DNA of 64,000 nt from the NCBI RefSeq assembly GCF_025024155.1, contig NW_026251738.1, forward strand, positions 186,001-250,000, given 5' to 3'. Positions 1 to 10,370 of this stretch are shown in pieces (position 1 is the stretch's first letter; each line of letters begins with the position of its first letter). The notes under the pieces are model-generated. The model was not told the DNA's origin. It ran no database searches and worked only from the letters and a program-made list of their open reading frames with translations. The stretch comes from Gamsiella multidivaricata (lineage: Eukaryota; Mortierellomycota; Mortierellomycetes; Mortierellales; Mortierellaceae). The position numbers and the translations under genes were made by a program.

Positions 1-1128
1 TGATTTTCTTGTTGGAGTCGAAGAGGTCGTCCTGTTTTTGGATCACGACTAGGTTGTTGGCTGCCACGGCTGGAACTGTCACTTCCAGGGCCCTGAGGGA
101 AATCGCGAGAAGAAAGAAAGAATGCGCGAATGAAAGGGGAGACCGATCAGTATCCGGTACATGTCCATATTTTCTTTGCTTTCAAAATGCAGGCGCCTAC
201 GGGGAAAAAAGATAAACGACTTACTTGATCTTCAGGACGGTGTGATAGAACTCACGGGCCTGTTCGACGCGTCCCAAGAGTTGGTAGACGTAGGCGGTTT
301 GGACGACCAGGATCGCCATCTCCTGTTCGATCTCGTCCTCATCATAATCCTTCAGAGCCTCCCTGCAGACCTTCTTGGCCTCATCCAACAGCTTTAAGGC
401 TTGCTGATACTCTCCCTTTGCGATTTTTTCACAAGCGGCATTAAAGCTCAACTCGTATGTCGCCAGCGCCATATCGTGTTCATCCTCGGCCCGATCCCAC
501 TTCTCATCCAGGGTCTCACCCGCGTAGAGCACTGCGGCCTTGCAGGCATGAAAGTTCGTCAAGATATCATTATAGGTGTCCTCGGATTTGCGGGTATCCT
601 TGAGCATGCCCGCATAGAGTTTCAGACAATCCTGGTAGCGTTCCATGCGGTAGAGCATCTGGGCCTCGAGGTGACGAAGGTCCCAGGAGAGCTGCTCCAT
701 TGGTTGGAGGGATTGTCGCTTTTGAGAGATGAGAAGGGCACCATCAGAGAGCTGATTGGTCCGGTAGAGACAGTAGGCCTTTTCGAAAGTGAAGATTTTG
801 GGATCGAGCTGGCGGTTGATGATGACGAGGGCGTCGGTGTAGCGCTCGAGACGGATGAGGGTGATGGCCTTGCAGTGCAGGGCGTCCTTGTCCTTTGAGT
901 CTATCGTGAGGACTATGTTGTTGTTTTTTTCGATCGTGGAAAACAGAGGATGTGAGATCAGAGTTAGATCCCGGCATTGATCAGCTCTCGCAAAGTTGGC
1001 ACACGCGTTCCTGGGTGCGAAAGGGATCTTTTACTCTTGTCGCAGAAGGTGAGGACTTTATCGTGTTCCTCGCGCTTGATATGGCGCTCGATCTCCGCAA
1101 AGAGTTGTTGGATGTTGTTGGTTGCCAT
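1..1128 (-). CDS. SRP72: Signal recognition particle subunit SRP72, 5' part (runs off the left edge)
   Basis: SRP72 is the large TPR protein of the signal recognition particle, which binds SRP68 and the 7S RNA and takes part in co-translational targeting to the ER. Three exons can be read on the minus strand: 1128-1035, 912-225 and 92-1, with donors GTAAAA and GTAAGT and acceptors ending in TAG and CAG. The joins keep one frame. Exon 2 carries TPR-like helices (LRHLEAQMLYRMERYQDCLK) and exon 3 carries the AVAANNLVV stretch that I recognise from SRP72. About 290 residues are inside the window and the rest lies to the left. The start was chosen because it gives the short N-terminal helix MATNNIQQLF directly before the first TPR. 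The gene is divergent from the F-box gene at 1716. Confidence 0.85.
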
Positions 1129-1715
1129 TGGGAGCGCTGGCAAAGGGGATGGGGAGAGGGATGAGAGGATGGAAATGATCCATGGATGCCGAAGGATGCG
1201 AGGGCTAAGGGCTGCATAGCAAGTGCGATGCGTAGATCTACCTAGCGGTGCAGTGTGGGGTAGAGTATAAACTTTATTTTCTCTCGCGGATACTTTTTTC
1301 TCCTGTAAGCACCTTTGTGAACACCCTCTTCTTCTGTGAACATCCTTTTCCTTGCGTGCAGGGAAACGGATACTGTGGCCTAGCCGGAATACCGCCGTTG
1401 CTTTTGGTTGCCATAGCAGTTCTCGAAAGAAGTAACCATGGCACGACTTGGGTGAAAGAAGGAAATATACCGCATTACATAGAAAAGGTATGACTTTGAC
1501 TCCCCACAGGGGGAGAATGGTATTTCAAGCAACGTGCAGGCATACCATAGGAGGACAAGTCCTCTTCCTGAACACTTTCTCTTTTCATTAACTCCTCCTC
1601 CTTCTTCGTCTTCATCTCTGATGGAATGCTCTCATTCGCCCCTCTCATCCTCCACTTCCAACGCATCATCAATTACCCGGAGCCCCTCTTACTCCTCACT
1701 CCCTCTATTCTTACT
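1129..1715. promoter_or_regulatory. Divergent intergenic region between SRP72 and the F-box gene
   Basis: This 587-base gap must hold the 5' ends of both flanking genes. A TATAAA hexamer on the plus strand lies at 1266-1271, some 450 bases before the F-box start. A pyrimidine-rich stretch runs over about 1560-1715 directly before that start. No open frame with recognisable similarity was seen. Confidence 0.4.
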
Positions 1716-3215
1716 ATGAACACCCTGAACACTTCGTCTCCTACTGAAGCGGCACAACAACCAACGCATCAGGCAGTCGCCTCAGTTGCCGCCACAAGCT
1801 TGCCGGAGATCGCCTCGCTTATCGCCCTCACCTTCAGCAAGGAGGACATCGCCGCCTGTGCCCTTGTCTGTCGAGCCTGGTCCTCGGTCTACACTCCTCT
1901 ACTCTGGAAGGACATCCGCGCTCGCATCCCCAACCCTCTCAACGCCTCTCTCCTCCCCACCCTCCTCGCTACCCACGGCGCCTTCATCCGCACTTTATCC
2001 ATCAACGATGCTCCCGAACACTTTCTTTCCAGAGCAGACCCGTCTACGGACCTCGTTTTTGACTGTGCAACCATCGAGAATGTCGTCCACCTGACCATCT
2101 CGACCGAGAACGACAAGAAGAAGGCTTTCAGGAACATTATCCATCGAAACCGACATACTCTGCGCTTCCTGTGGTTGACATTTCATGTGGAAAAGCCGAA
2201 GCAGGCCCCGGACTGGTGCGGCGAGCCGCTATTCGATTTCCCGGGGATCAATGGTGCACCTTGTCTGCAGTCGCTATATTTGGAGCGTTGGAGGATGACA
2301 CGGCGGGAGCTGATCTTAATTTTGAAAGCATGTCCAGTCCTGAAGCTGCTCTCCTTCTCGGACATCTATATCGTCCGTGACGACAACAACATCAACTGCT
2401 GCAGCAGCAGCGGCAGTTCACAAGAGCCCACAGGATCCAATGTCCTTGATATCGAACCGTTCCAACACCTGGCGCTGGTAAATCTCCGGATGTGCTCAAA
2501 GCTATACCCGATCCTCGACCTGATCCCGAATGTCAAAACCATTGAATTCTACCGTTTCGACCGCTCCATCGACCCTCTTGAACTTAAGCTTTTCTGCGAA
2601 TCCATCCGGGCCTACTGCCCAAAGCTCCAACAGGTCTGGGCCTTTGGGTTCGAATGCTCGATGCTCCCCGCAATCGTCGATTCCATTGAGCAACTGGTAA
2701 CTTTTCGTGGCTCGAGTAATATGGCAACCGTGCTCTCGATTCTCGATCATGCCAACACGCTCGAGGAGGCCAACCTGTCGGATTACACAGAACAGACATT
2801 CTTGCCACTCAGGTTCCTAGAGACCTGTCCACGGCTGAAACAGTTCATGACGGGACATTCATCAACAACAATAGCGGAAGTCAGAGGATCTCTGCAAAAG
2901 GGATGGGCGTGTCGGGATTTACGGGAGTTGAGGCTAAGCATCTATAAACTGTCGCCGGCATTGATTGGCGCGATCATGCAGGATCTGGGAGCAGAGAAGG
3001 AGACGGCGTCAAGGGTTCGGAACACAAGGGGTGCGGCATGGGCGGTGCAGCAGGCGCAGCAGGAGGATCAACTACAGGTGGCCATGAGTGTGTTGACACT
3101 GGAGCAGCAGGAGTTCAGGAGACTGTTTGCAGACTTTTTGGTAGGGTTCGGGCATCTCAAGAGATTGAACTTTGGAACTGGATGGCACTCTATCAACAGG
3201 ACGCACCGCAGTTGA
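1716..3215 (+). CDS. F-box protein with LRR-like C-terminal region
   Basis: This is a single open frame of 499 residues. The N-terminal 25 residues are Ser/Thr/Ala-rich. An F-box-like motif follows at about residues 29-68 (LPEIASLI, then ACALVCRAW and LLWKDI), the usual Skp1-binding signature. The rest has repeated Leu-rich segments (CPVLKLLSFSD, CPKLQQVWAFG, CPRLKQFM) typical of fungal F-box/LRR substrate receptors. An upstream in-frame ATG at 1626 would add 30 residues, but the ATG at 1716 gives the normal short leader. The frame stops while a second frame stays open to 3568, so a missed 3' intron or a recent frameshift near 3150-3210 is possible. The target protein is unknown. Confidence 0.75.
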   Translation: MNTLNTSSPTEAAQQPTHQAVASVAATSLPEIASLIALTFSKEDIAACALVCRAWSSVYTPLLWKDIRARIPNPLNASLLPTLLATHGAFIRTLSINDAPEHFLSRADPSTDLVFDCATIENVVHLTISTENDKKKAFRNIIHRNRHTLRFLWLTFHVEKPKQAPDWCGEPLFDFPGINGAPCLQSLYLERWRMTRRELILILKACPVLKLLSFSDIYIVRDDNNINCCSSSGSSQEPTGSNVLDIEPFQHLALVNLRMCSKLYPILDLIPNVKTIEFYRFDRSIDPLELKLFCESIRAYCPKLQQVWAFGFECSMLPAIVDSIEQLVTFRGSSNMATVLSILDHANTLEEANLSDYTEQTFLPLRFLETCPRLKQFMTGHSSTTIAEVRGSLQKGWACRDLRELRLSIYKLSPALIGAIMQDLGAEKETASRVRNTRGAAWAVQQAQQEDQLQVAMSVLTLEQQEFRRLFADFLVGFGHLKRLNFGTGWHSINRTHRS

Positions 3216-3521
3216 GAATGCTGTACTGTGTAAATAAGCCCCTTGTCAAAAGCATGGCGGTTGATGAGCCTTGGGGGGAGGGAACGAAGTATATACGAGG
3301 TTTATCTGGCTTTCAGTTAGTCGTGTCAATATTAAGCACAGCAGAAAATAGAAACCTAGAGGAAGAGCCCAAGATGACCCCATTGATCACATTGCTCGCA
3401 CCAAATCCGAATCTGCACAAGTCCTTTCATGGACTCGACTACAACCCCGCCAAGACCCTCATGCCTTCAAGGCCCTGGACGCCTAGCGCCGTGCTGCACC
3501 AAGGGTTTAAGGCCTCTGTTG

Positions 3522-3524
<3 letters not shown>

Positions 3525-3552
<28 letters not shown>
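3525..3552. repeat. Poly-T tract, 28 bases
   Basis: This is an uninterrupted run of 28 T between the F-box gene and the secreted-protein pseudogene. It could be the poly(A) tail scar of an old retroposition or simple slippage; no target-site duplication was recognised. The rest of 3216-3681 shows nothing convincing. Confidence 0.8.
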
Positions 3553-3681
3553 GGTCCCTTGTCAATAGCTCCTTCCATCCCGCTGCCCATACGCCCTTCA
3601 TGCTACACTACCCAGCACGTTCTTCCCAACTCCCGCTTTCCCCCTTCACTTCAATTTACCTTCTAAACCTATCGCCACGCT

Positions 3682-4325
3682 TTCAAGTCCTCCTCCACCG
3701 TCCTCGTCATCACGCTCTTGGCCGTCTTCTCCACCTACACCTTTCAGGTTGAGGCACACTCTTAGATGGACTGCGTGGACTAGAAACAACTCTTTCAAGC
3801 AGGATTACTCCAACGAGGGATTCAAGTGCATGGGGTTATGCCCGTCGTTTCCCTCTAGGCTTTCGGTTCCTTGGGCCTTACTTATCATGCCCAGTCACCA
3901 CTTTTGGCGAGGTGGAAGAGATCTCGCTTCCTACCTTTACTCTGATTTCAGGCACGGCATACAACCTGACTCGAATGTGGCTCGCGCCAATCCTGTCTCT
4001 GCTGCTTATGGTGGCAAGTACGATTGCATGGCCGTCACCTCCGTTGATGATACCCTCTGCATCCGCTGGCCCACCAAGAAACACGCTACGAAAAACCAGC
4101 CCTCGAACATGGTGAATATCCACTTGTCGAAGGTCCACAGCAGTAAGGATGGGTGTCAATCAGACAGATTTGCTCAAGAGTACCATTGCCAAGTTGCCAT
4201 ACAAGAACTGTATGATCGGAAGGGACGAGGATCGTCTTGCCTGCAGAGGCTGCTTCAAGGCTCCCCTCCCATGCCTCCGATGTCTACTTGCTCCAGTGGA
4301 GATGGATGTTAAACGAGGATGAGTG
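3682..4325 (+). pseudogene. Decayed gene for a secreted protein with an N-terminal His (copper-oxygenase-like family)
   Basis: A signal-peptide-like segment (FKSSSTVLVITLLAVFSTYT) begins at 3682, with no ATG left before it. It runs into AHS, then a TAG, then MDCVD, then a second TAG at about 3779. After a frame change the conserved pieces continue in different frames: GYARRFPLG (about 3833), RANPVSAAYGGKYD (about 3983), DTLCIRWPTKKHA, LPYKNC and CRGCFK (about 4190-4260), and YLLQWRWMLN (about 4285-4315). From memory, these pieces in this order match a secreted family in Mortierella. Its mature protein begins with His, as in lytic polysaccharide monooxygenases, but that functional link is inference. 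Two stops, no start and at least two frameshifts make it a pseudogene. Confidence 0.7.
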
Positions 4326-7056
4326 AAACACTTCCTGCGCTGAAAATTTTTTTTTTTAGACGCGTACTGTCGATGTTTATGTCAAATATATATTGGTTAT
4401 CCAAATCAGTGGGAGGGTAACAGAACTTGCTGTGTTTCTGGGAAGCGCCCGTAGAAGATGGATTTGAATCAGGCGACGATGCCAAAATCATAAATCCCTC
4501 TGGGAATAAACATTTCTCAGTAAATCATAATGAGGACACGGCTCAAACCCCCTGGGTTCGTCCCCATACAGGACTCATGTAACCATAAAAAAAAAAGTCG
4601 GATCGCGAGTCAATGCCGATGCTGTGCTAACCTCAGTTCTTGGTTTCTATACTTTGCTTTTGGAGTTAAGGGTGACTCTAGATTGTGGTACAGCACATGT
4701 ACTACCGTGTCACGCATGGTGTAACCTTGGGCCGGAAATGGCTCGAAGCGCTCCCCCCGAGGAAGGACACTTTAACTCACTGATTCTATCTCCTTGTGGC
4801 CTCGTGTCTCTTTTTCAAGAGAAAGACAACTTGTTCTGCTGGGCAATTGGAGCCAAGCATGTGGGCGTAAAAGAGGGACGATGGTCGACCGACCAAAGGG
4901 TCATCCATGTTGCGGAATATTCTAGCCATGTCTGCATTTATCCTACTCCTCCTTCTTTCACGAAATATCCACTACTTCTTCTCTCCTCTCACTTATTCAC
5001 GCCTTTCTCTGTCGGAAATGCCGCCACGACCCACGACCCTAGAATCTCCCCGCTTGACCCGACTTGGTCATGAGCTCCGTCCGTATAACGCCTCTGAAAT
5101 TCTGAGCCAGTATCGTAGACGCGCCTTCCGTCTTTCGCTTCTTACCGATAATGTAGGTGGTGCAGAATTGAGGATGTTGTAGATCCGAGGGTTTATAGGA
5201 CTGTACGGGGCATCATATGGTGATGTAAGAACCCAGTAGAGTGCGTAGAGGTGCTGTTGCAAGGATACACTAGCTAGGGAAGTTTGCGAGACGATGATTA
5301 CTTCAGAACTACAATCCCTTGAAAAGTCGTAACAGTCGGGATTGAAGGCAGCTGCGCTAGTTATTGATAGAGTGCACCGCCTTGGGGTCACTCTGGATCA
5401 AGTTCTCGGGTCTCCACTGGGACGAAGAATGATCCTTTACGCTGTTCATTCCCTTATCCGAGCAAGAAGAACTATGGGGGGGATGGATTTAACCTCCAAA
5501 CGGTCATTTGGGGCCGTACTGGGGTGCTAGTCACAAGTGGAAAAGCAGAGCAGGTATGCGCGTATAATGGAGAAGGTGCTTTGATCTTCTGACGTATGAG
5601 CGAGATAAAGGGAGGAGTCGGGCGTGGTCGAGGCTGGAGGATTGGTTAAAGATCTAGGTGCAGTCGATACTGCGGATTAAAAGATGGCGCTAGGCTTGGT
5701 AAAGTGTTCTGTATTAGATAGTGTGATAAAGCAGACCGCCATCTACGTGTCGTATCGGGTCGAAAAGAGTGGGAGTTCACTCCGGCTTGGACAAAATTGC
5801 TTTTGAATGGATCGTCAATCCCTTTGAGGTGGAATCCACACTTCGTCTTCAGCGCGATGTCGGGCCATGGATACCGCGAATTGTAGCACTGGAAAATTGG
5901 GGTAATTGCGACGGTTGCTGCACGGACATTCAGTATTGAAGGAACTCTGCTTAGAGTTTATTAATCCGCGCCTGGACCAGGAGCGCTGTTTATGCCACTC
6001 TTTAATGATAATAATGGAAAGCCGACGGTGGTGAAGAATTGAGTTGGCGATTTTAAATTATGTCGGGTCGCGGGCGTGGTTCCAGGGCGTGTTGAGAGTT
6101 CGGGTACGCACGATACCGCGGTTGAACAGAGTTGTATTGAATAATTCAACAGACAACGACAGGCTTTCATGTGGAGATTTGTTTATTTGGGTATGCGCCT
6201 AAAACAATGGCCACAAGGTTCTACAAGGCAATTAAGAGCGAGAAAAGACGCAAGAGGAGTCCGATGGGTTCAACGTCAGCTTCCTCCCACCTACTCATTA
6301 GCATGCTGGGAGACTTGACCCCCCCCCCTCGTTTAGCTTGAGGAGTGGGTCCAGACCATCTTCACCCGCAGTAGACTAGTATTCCAATGTCGACTGTCAA
6401 TGCATGCAAGCAAATGTAGCTCTCCCTTTTCTCTGTTCACCAGACACGTTTGTTGCAGTATCGTGTGTATGAGAGAGGGGGAGAAAGTCTGGGATGCAAA
6501 ATGGGTACGGCGGGAATCAGTGGTTGTAGGTGTGGAATTGCCTTTTTTCCAAGCTGAAGATGTGCAGATGCAAATGCTCCAGTGTAATGAACCAATACAG
6601 CTGGGATATATTGCGGTGTCTGTTTGTTGCAGTACCTGGATCCAGCCGGTGCTCACTGCAATAAATAGGTGGATAGATAATCCAGCTGCTGTGCCGTTTA
6701 TTCCTTGCGCCAGACGCATCTGATTGCTTGTAAGAAAAAGAGAGTTCGGTGTTGTGCATCTTGTGGATGCATTCGTGCTGTTGTGTTGTTGACGATTGGA
6801 CGGAGGAACGGGAACGGAAGAATGGGGTGCGCGGTATGTTCAACCATGTCTGTCCCACTGCCCCGTTGCCGGCTGTTCCGCTCGAAATGGACTTGGGGCT
6901 AGAATACGAAGAGCATGGAACCGGTCTGCCATTACCCAGCCCGCTTCTTCATTCTCTTCCTTCATCTTGCTCATTCCGCTTTCTCCATCGCACTTCCACC
7001 CCTTCCTGTTTATTAATCCGAAACTCTGCGAATAAGACCCACCAGCTGAGAAAAAC
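4326..7056. other. Intergenic region, no supported gene
   Basis: The region holds only short overlapping frames in both strands. The frame at 4907-5182 begins with a hydrophobic stretch and ends in NVGGAELRML, but nothing in it is recognised. The last 120 bases (about 6940-7056) are pyrimidine-rich and probably form the promoter and leader of M1. Confidence 0.5.
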
Positions 7057-9238
7057 ATGCCAGGCCAAACATCCCAGAAACGTGCCCTCCCCGCCGTCAT
7101 GATTGTCGGTGGTGGACTCGGAGGCCTCTTGATGGCCACGCTCCTTGAGCGAGCCGATATTCCCTACCACATCTACGAACGCGCCGGTGAACTGCGTGCC
7201 CTTGGTAATTCTCCATTCTGCTTTCGTCCCTAAGAGAAAAAATCAAAACAAAGATCTACACATACGAAAGGGATTTTCATTCATTTCTAATGGCTTTTTC
7301 GCTCTCGCCCTCGCCCTTGCCCTTGCCTTTTCTAGGATCCATCATGACGCTTGGTGCCAACGTACTACCGGTCTTTGAGCAATTGGGTTTGTTGGAGGAG
7401 TTTGAGCGCATCTCAAAGCCGGTTCCTTCTTTGGACTTTTATACCTCGGACATCCAGAAACTGGGTTCCCTCGACCTCAAAGAGTTCAAAGCTGCGTAAG
7501 TGCTAGACCTACTTCCAACCAACTATCTTATTCCAATGATAGTACACACACAACATCTGATACAGAGTACCATTTCACCGTTTTATTATCAAAAAACCAG
7601 CTCCGGATACTCGAACTACATCTTTGCACGACCAAGGCTATACGAGATGCTCCGCAAACAGGTCCCTTCGCACAAGGTCAGCCTCAATAAACGTGTCGTA
7701 CGTATTGAGGAGACGCACAACAAGGTTACGATCTTTTGTGAGGATGAGTCGTCATACAGCGGTGATATCCTTATCGGAGCCGATGGTGCCTACAGTAGTG
7801 TGCGCCAGAGCATATTCAAGCAGATGGATGAGAGAGGTCTGTTGCCGGCCTCGGATTCGGAGAACCTGTCGATTGGGTTCATCAGCATGGTCGGTGTATC
7901 ACATCCAAAGAACCCAGAAAAGTACCCCCAGTTACAGGATACCCTTGGACATTATTCCCAAGTCCTCGGCAACGACTCTCGTGCCGTACGTATCTCCCTA
8001 CAAAGTCTTCCCAGTTTTTTATTTCGAATTTTAAGCAAAACCTCAGCCTTGTTATGTTGCTTACTCTCTATCTTGCTTGATTTTCTTTGAATAGTGGGGA
8101 GTGTTCAGTGCTGCAGACAACCAGATCAGCTGGATGTTGAGCTCGCAGCTCACAGCGGAGGAGGCGAATGAGAAGCGGTTCTCGAACGCTGAGTGGGGCC
8201 CTGAGGCAAACCAGGCCATGCTCAATGAGTTTGCGGATATGGCCTGTCCATGGGGCGGCAAGATGAGCGATATTTTCGAGGACACACCCAAGCATCTTAT
8301 TTCCAAGGTATTCTTGGAAGAAAAGATGTTCAAGACATGGTACTATGGCCGCACTGTCCTGATGGGAGATGGTAAGGTTCAGGGAAGCAGCGGAGGGGGG
8401 AGAAGTACCCCTTTAGTTATCTGCATGTAGGGTTGATTCTAACGAAGGTTTTTCTTTACATTGGTCCGTCTTTGTCTATCAACGTACAAATAGCCTGCCA
8501 CAAGGTAAGCATAATTGTTCGGTGGACTCCTATGAAGTGAGCAGTCTGCACCAGTTCCGCACTGACACTTTCATGCTCTTATTTTTCTCTGCTCATTTGC
8601 TTCTTAGATGTTCCCAGGCGCTGGACAAGGTATGGAAAGGAACCATTTTATACATTTCGGGCCTAGCTGAAGTGAGCAGTAAAGAAGGAAAGCCCTAACT
8701 TTTACCTACCATTTGATTTTATAGGCGCTGTAAATGCATTCCAAGACGCGGTTGTGCTTGCGAACTGTCTGTACGTGATGGAGGATAAGGACCCTAACAC
8801 GATCACGGCAGCATTCCAGGAATACTATCGTCAGCGTTTTGATCGTGCTAATTATCAGTATAACCAGAGTAGTTATATGTCCAAGACGCAGAGTGGCCAG
8901 GTAATGAATGAAATAGCCATAAATGCTTGCGAGCAAAGTAACAGATTTGAGGGAGGGGGGGGGGGGGGGAGGAGTTTATAGCATTCGAAAGTTATTTTAG
9001 TTTTTCTAACAAGAGTATTTCTGCACTGGATTTAATTTAGACGTGGGCAAACCGAGCGCTGCGCTACGCGTTCCTGAACTACACGCCGACGGTGTTCCAA
9101 CGGACGCTCTACCGCTGGACATGTGAGTACCGCCCTCTGGTCTCGTGGTTGCCGATGATTGAGAACCGTGGCACGGTACCTGTGCTGCCTCAGCAAGGAC
9201 CCACGAAGCTGGTGGTTGAGAAGAGTGTGGCGCTTTAA
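7057..9238 (+). CDS. FAD-dependent aromatic-hydroxylase-type monooxygenase, copy M1
   Basis: M1 is a class A flavoprotein monooxygenase, the PHBH/salicylate hydroxylase/zeaxanthin epoxidase superfamily, which uses FAD, NAD(P)H and O2. Its eight exons are 7057-7204, 7336-7495, 7601-7985, 8095-8371, 8494-8504, 8608-8629, 8725-8900 and 9041-9238, which give 458 residues. The Rossmann motif IVGGGLGG lies at residues 16-23. The DG motif (GADGAYSSVRQ) is in exon 3. The GD motif (GDACHKMFPGAGQG) is built across exons 4-6, where exons 5 and 6 are only 11 and 22 bases. There is no signal peptide or membrane segment, so it is presumably cytosolic. Exon 4 is 3 bases shorter than in most paralogues. Intron 7 holds a 15-base poly-G run (8955-8969). 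M1 is the leftmost copy and looks functional; its substrate is unknown. Confidence 0.9.
8494..8504 (+). other. 11-base micro-exon (exon 5 of M1)
   Basis: The exon CCTGCCACAAG is flanked by TAG and GTAAGC and completes the codons for A-C-H-K of the FAD-binding GD motif. It is followed by a 22-base exon at 8608-8629 encoding M-F-P-G-A-G-Q plus one base. Exons of exactly these two lengths recur at the same place in M2-M6 and M8. Confidence 0.85.
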
Positions 9239-9465
9239 AATATCGCACGCAAAAGCAAAGGCGAAGGACGTCAAAGGGAGGTTGTTATGTGTATACCATT
9301 TTCAAGTACAGCAGTAATATTGTTATTTTATTTTAAGGAAAGAAATAGTTGATTAGTCCCTCATACGATTTTACGTAGGAAATAAACAGATATTTTTTGT
9401 GTTTGGGCGAAGTTCACCATCATGTAGTCTATGGAATTGTTTAAAAAACCTATCTTGAGCGCTGC

Positions 9466-9960
9466 ATGCCTATCGCATCCCATCTAAAAGAAAGCCTCAA
9501 AGGCGACGCGCCCTGGATCGATTTACCGCTTATAACGTCCGCCGCAAATCTTAGGGACAGCAAGCCCAAATTTGGCTATGATCCCAAGGTCTTTTTCCTG
9601 GACGGACGCATTCGGCGATGGTGCAAAGATTCACCTCTGTTTATGGCATGTCGCACGGGTTTGACAACAAAAAAAATTCGCACCTTTGTCCGTGGTCAAG
9701 ATGTACAGGATACCAAGTGTCTTCAAGAATCTTACCGCCATGTTCTACGCAACACCATTTACGAAATCCGACTCTTTCCAAGCGGGGTTGGTTCGTTCGC
9801 AGAGTTCGCGAGCTATGTCGAAGGTAACTACTTTGGTGAAGACCGCAGACGACTTTGGATGAAGCCTTACCGTCAAGACATCTACTATGCCTCTATGGAT
9901 ACCAACAACTTCGTCGAGCCTTGGTACAGCCAATTAAAGTCTAACGTTCTTAAGGACTGA
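9466..9960 (+). pseudogene. C-terminal fragment of a Mutator-like (MULE) transposase
   Basis: This is an open frame of 164 residues that ends in MDTNNFVEPWYSQLKSNVLK. The pattern matches the (H/N)TNNYVESWHNQLK motif at the end of the catalytic region in fungal MULE-type transposases. The part before it (FLDGRIRRWCKD) fits the region where the family has a WHIRRAW-like helix. No DDE catalytic core, SWIM zinc finger or proper N-terminus is present, so this is a truncated, dead copy. The ATG at 9466 is only the first in the frame. It lies just before the inverted-repeat element at 10006-10370, which could be its non-autonomous partner or an independent insertion. Confidence 0.6.
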
Positions 9961-10005
9961 CAAGTGTCAATGAGAAAGAGATGCGGGGCCTCGCCTCCAT
10001 ACCCC

Positions 10006-10370
10006 CGAGGCCTATTCAACAGGGAATTGACCCAATTCGAATTTAAAATCGAAGGCTGAGATGATTGGCTATTCGCTACACACTTTGCGCGCCCAAGGTC
10101 AGAGCCACTTCTCAAAAAAAGAGAAGTGAAAACAAATAGGATACCTCAAAAAGCCAATTCGAATTGGGTCAATTCGCTGAGGCCTTTTCGAATTGGCTTT
10201 TTGAGGTGTTCTATTGGCTAATTTTATCAGCAAGCCACTCACTTCGAATCCGTGGTGATGTTTTCAAACGTAAGGTTCGACCAATAATACATCTTTTTTT
10301 GAGTAACGAATAGCCAATCATATCGGCCTTCGATTTTAAATTCGAATAGGCCTCTGTTGAAAAGCCCTCC
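10006..10370. mobile_element. MITE-like element with nested inverted repeats
   Basis: Positions 10032-10075 and 10307-10350 are reverse complements over 44 bases with about three mismatches (core TTCGAATTTAAAATCGAAGG). Similarity goes on outward through TTCAACAG (10015-10022) against CTGTTGAA (10354-10361). Inside, 10144-10163 and 10187-10206 form a perfect 20-base inverted repeat around a 23-base loop. There is no coding frame. The size of about 365 bases, long terminal inverted repeats and an AT-rich interior fit a miniature inverted-repeat element. The target-site duplication could not be fixed by eye. Confidence 0.75.
10144..10206. repeat. Perfect 20-base inner palindrome arms (hairpin)
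   Basis: The arms CCTCAAAAAGCCAATTCGAA and TTCGAATTGGCTTTTTGAGG are separated by 23 bases in the centre of the MITE-like element. Transcripts or single strands of this region would form a strong hairpin. Confidence 0.85.

Noticed and set aside
3749..4312. Open frame of 187 residues on the plus strand
   Set aside because: It begins at TTG and joins parts of three frames of an older secreted-protein gene only by chance; the conserved blocks lie in other frames, so it is part of the pseudogene.
4545..4570. GGGTTCGTCCCC, similar to a tRNA B box
   Set aside because: There is no A box at the proper distance and no cloverleaf.
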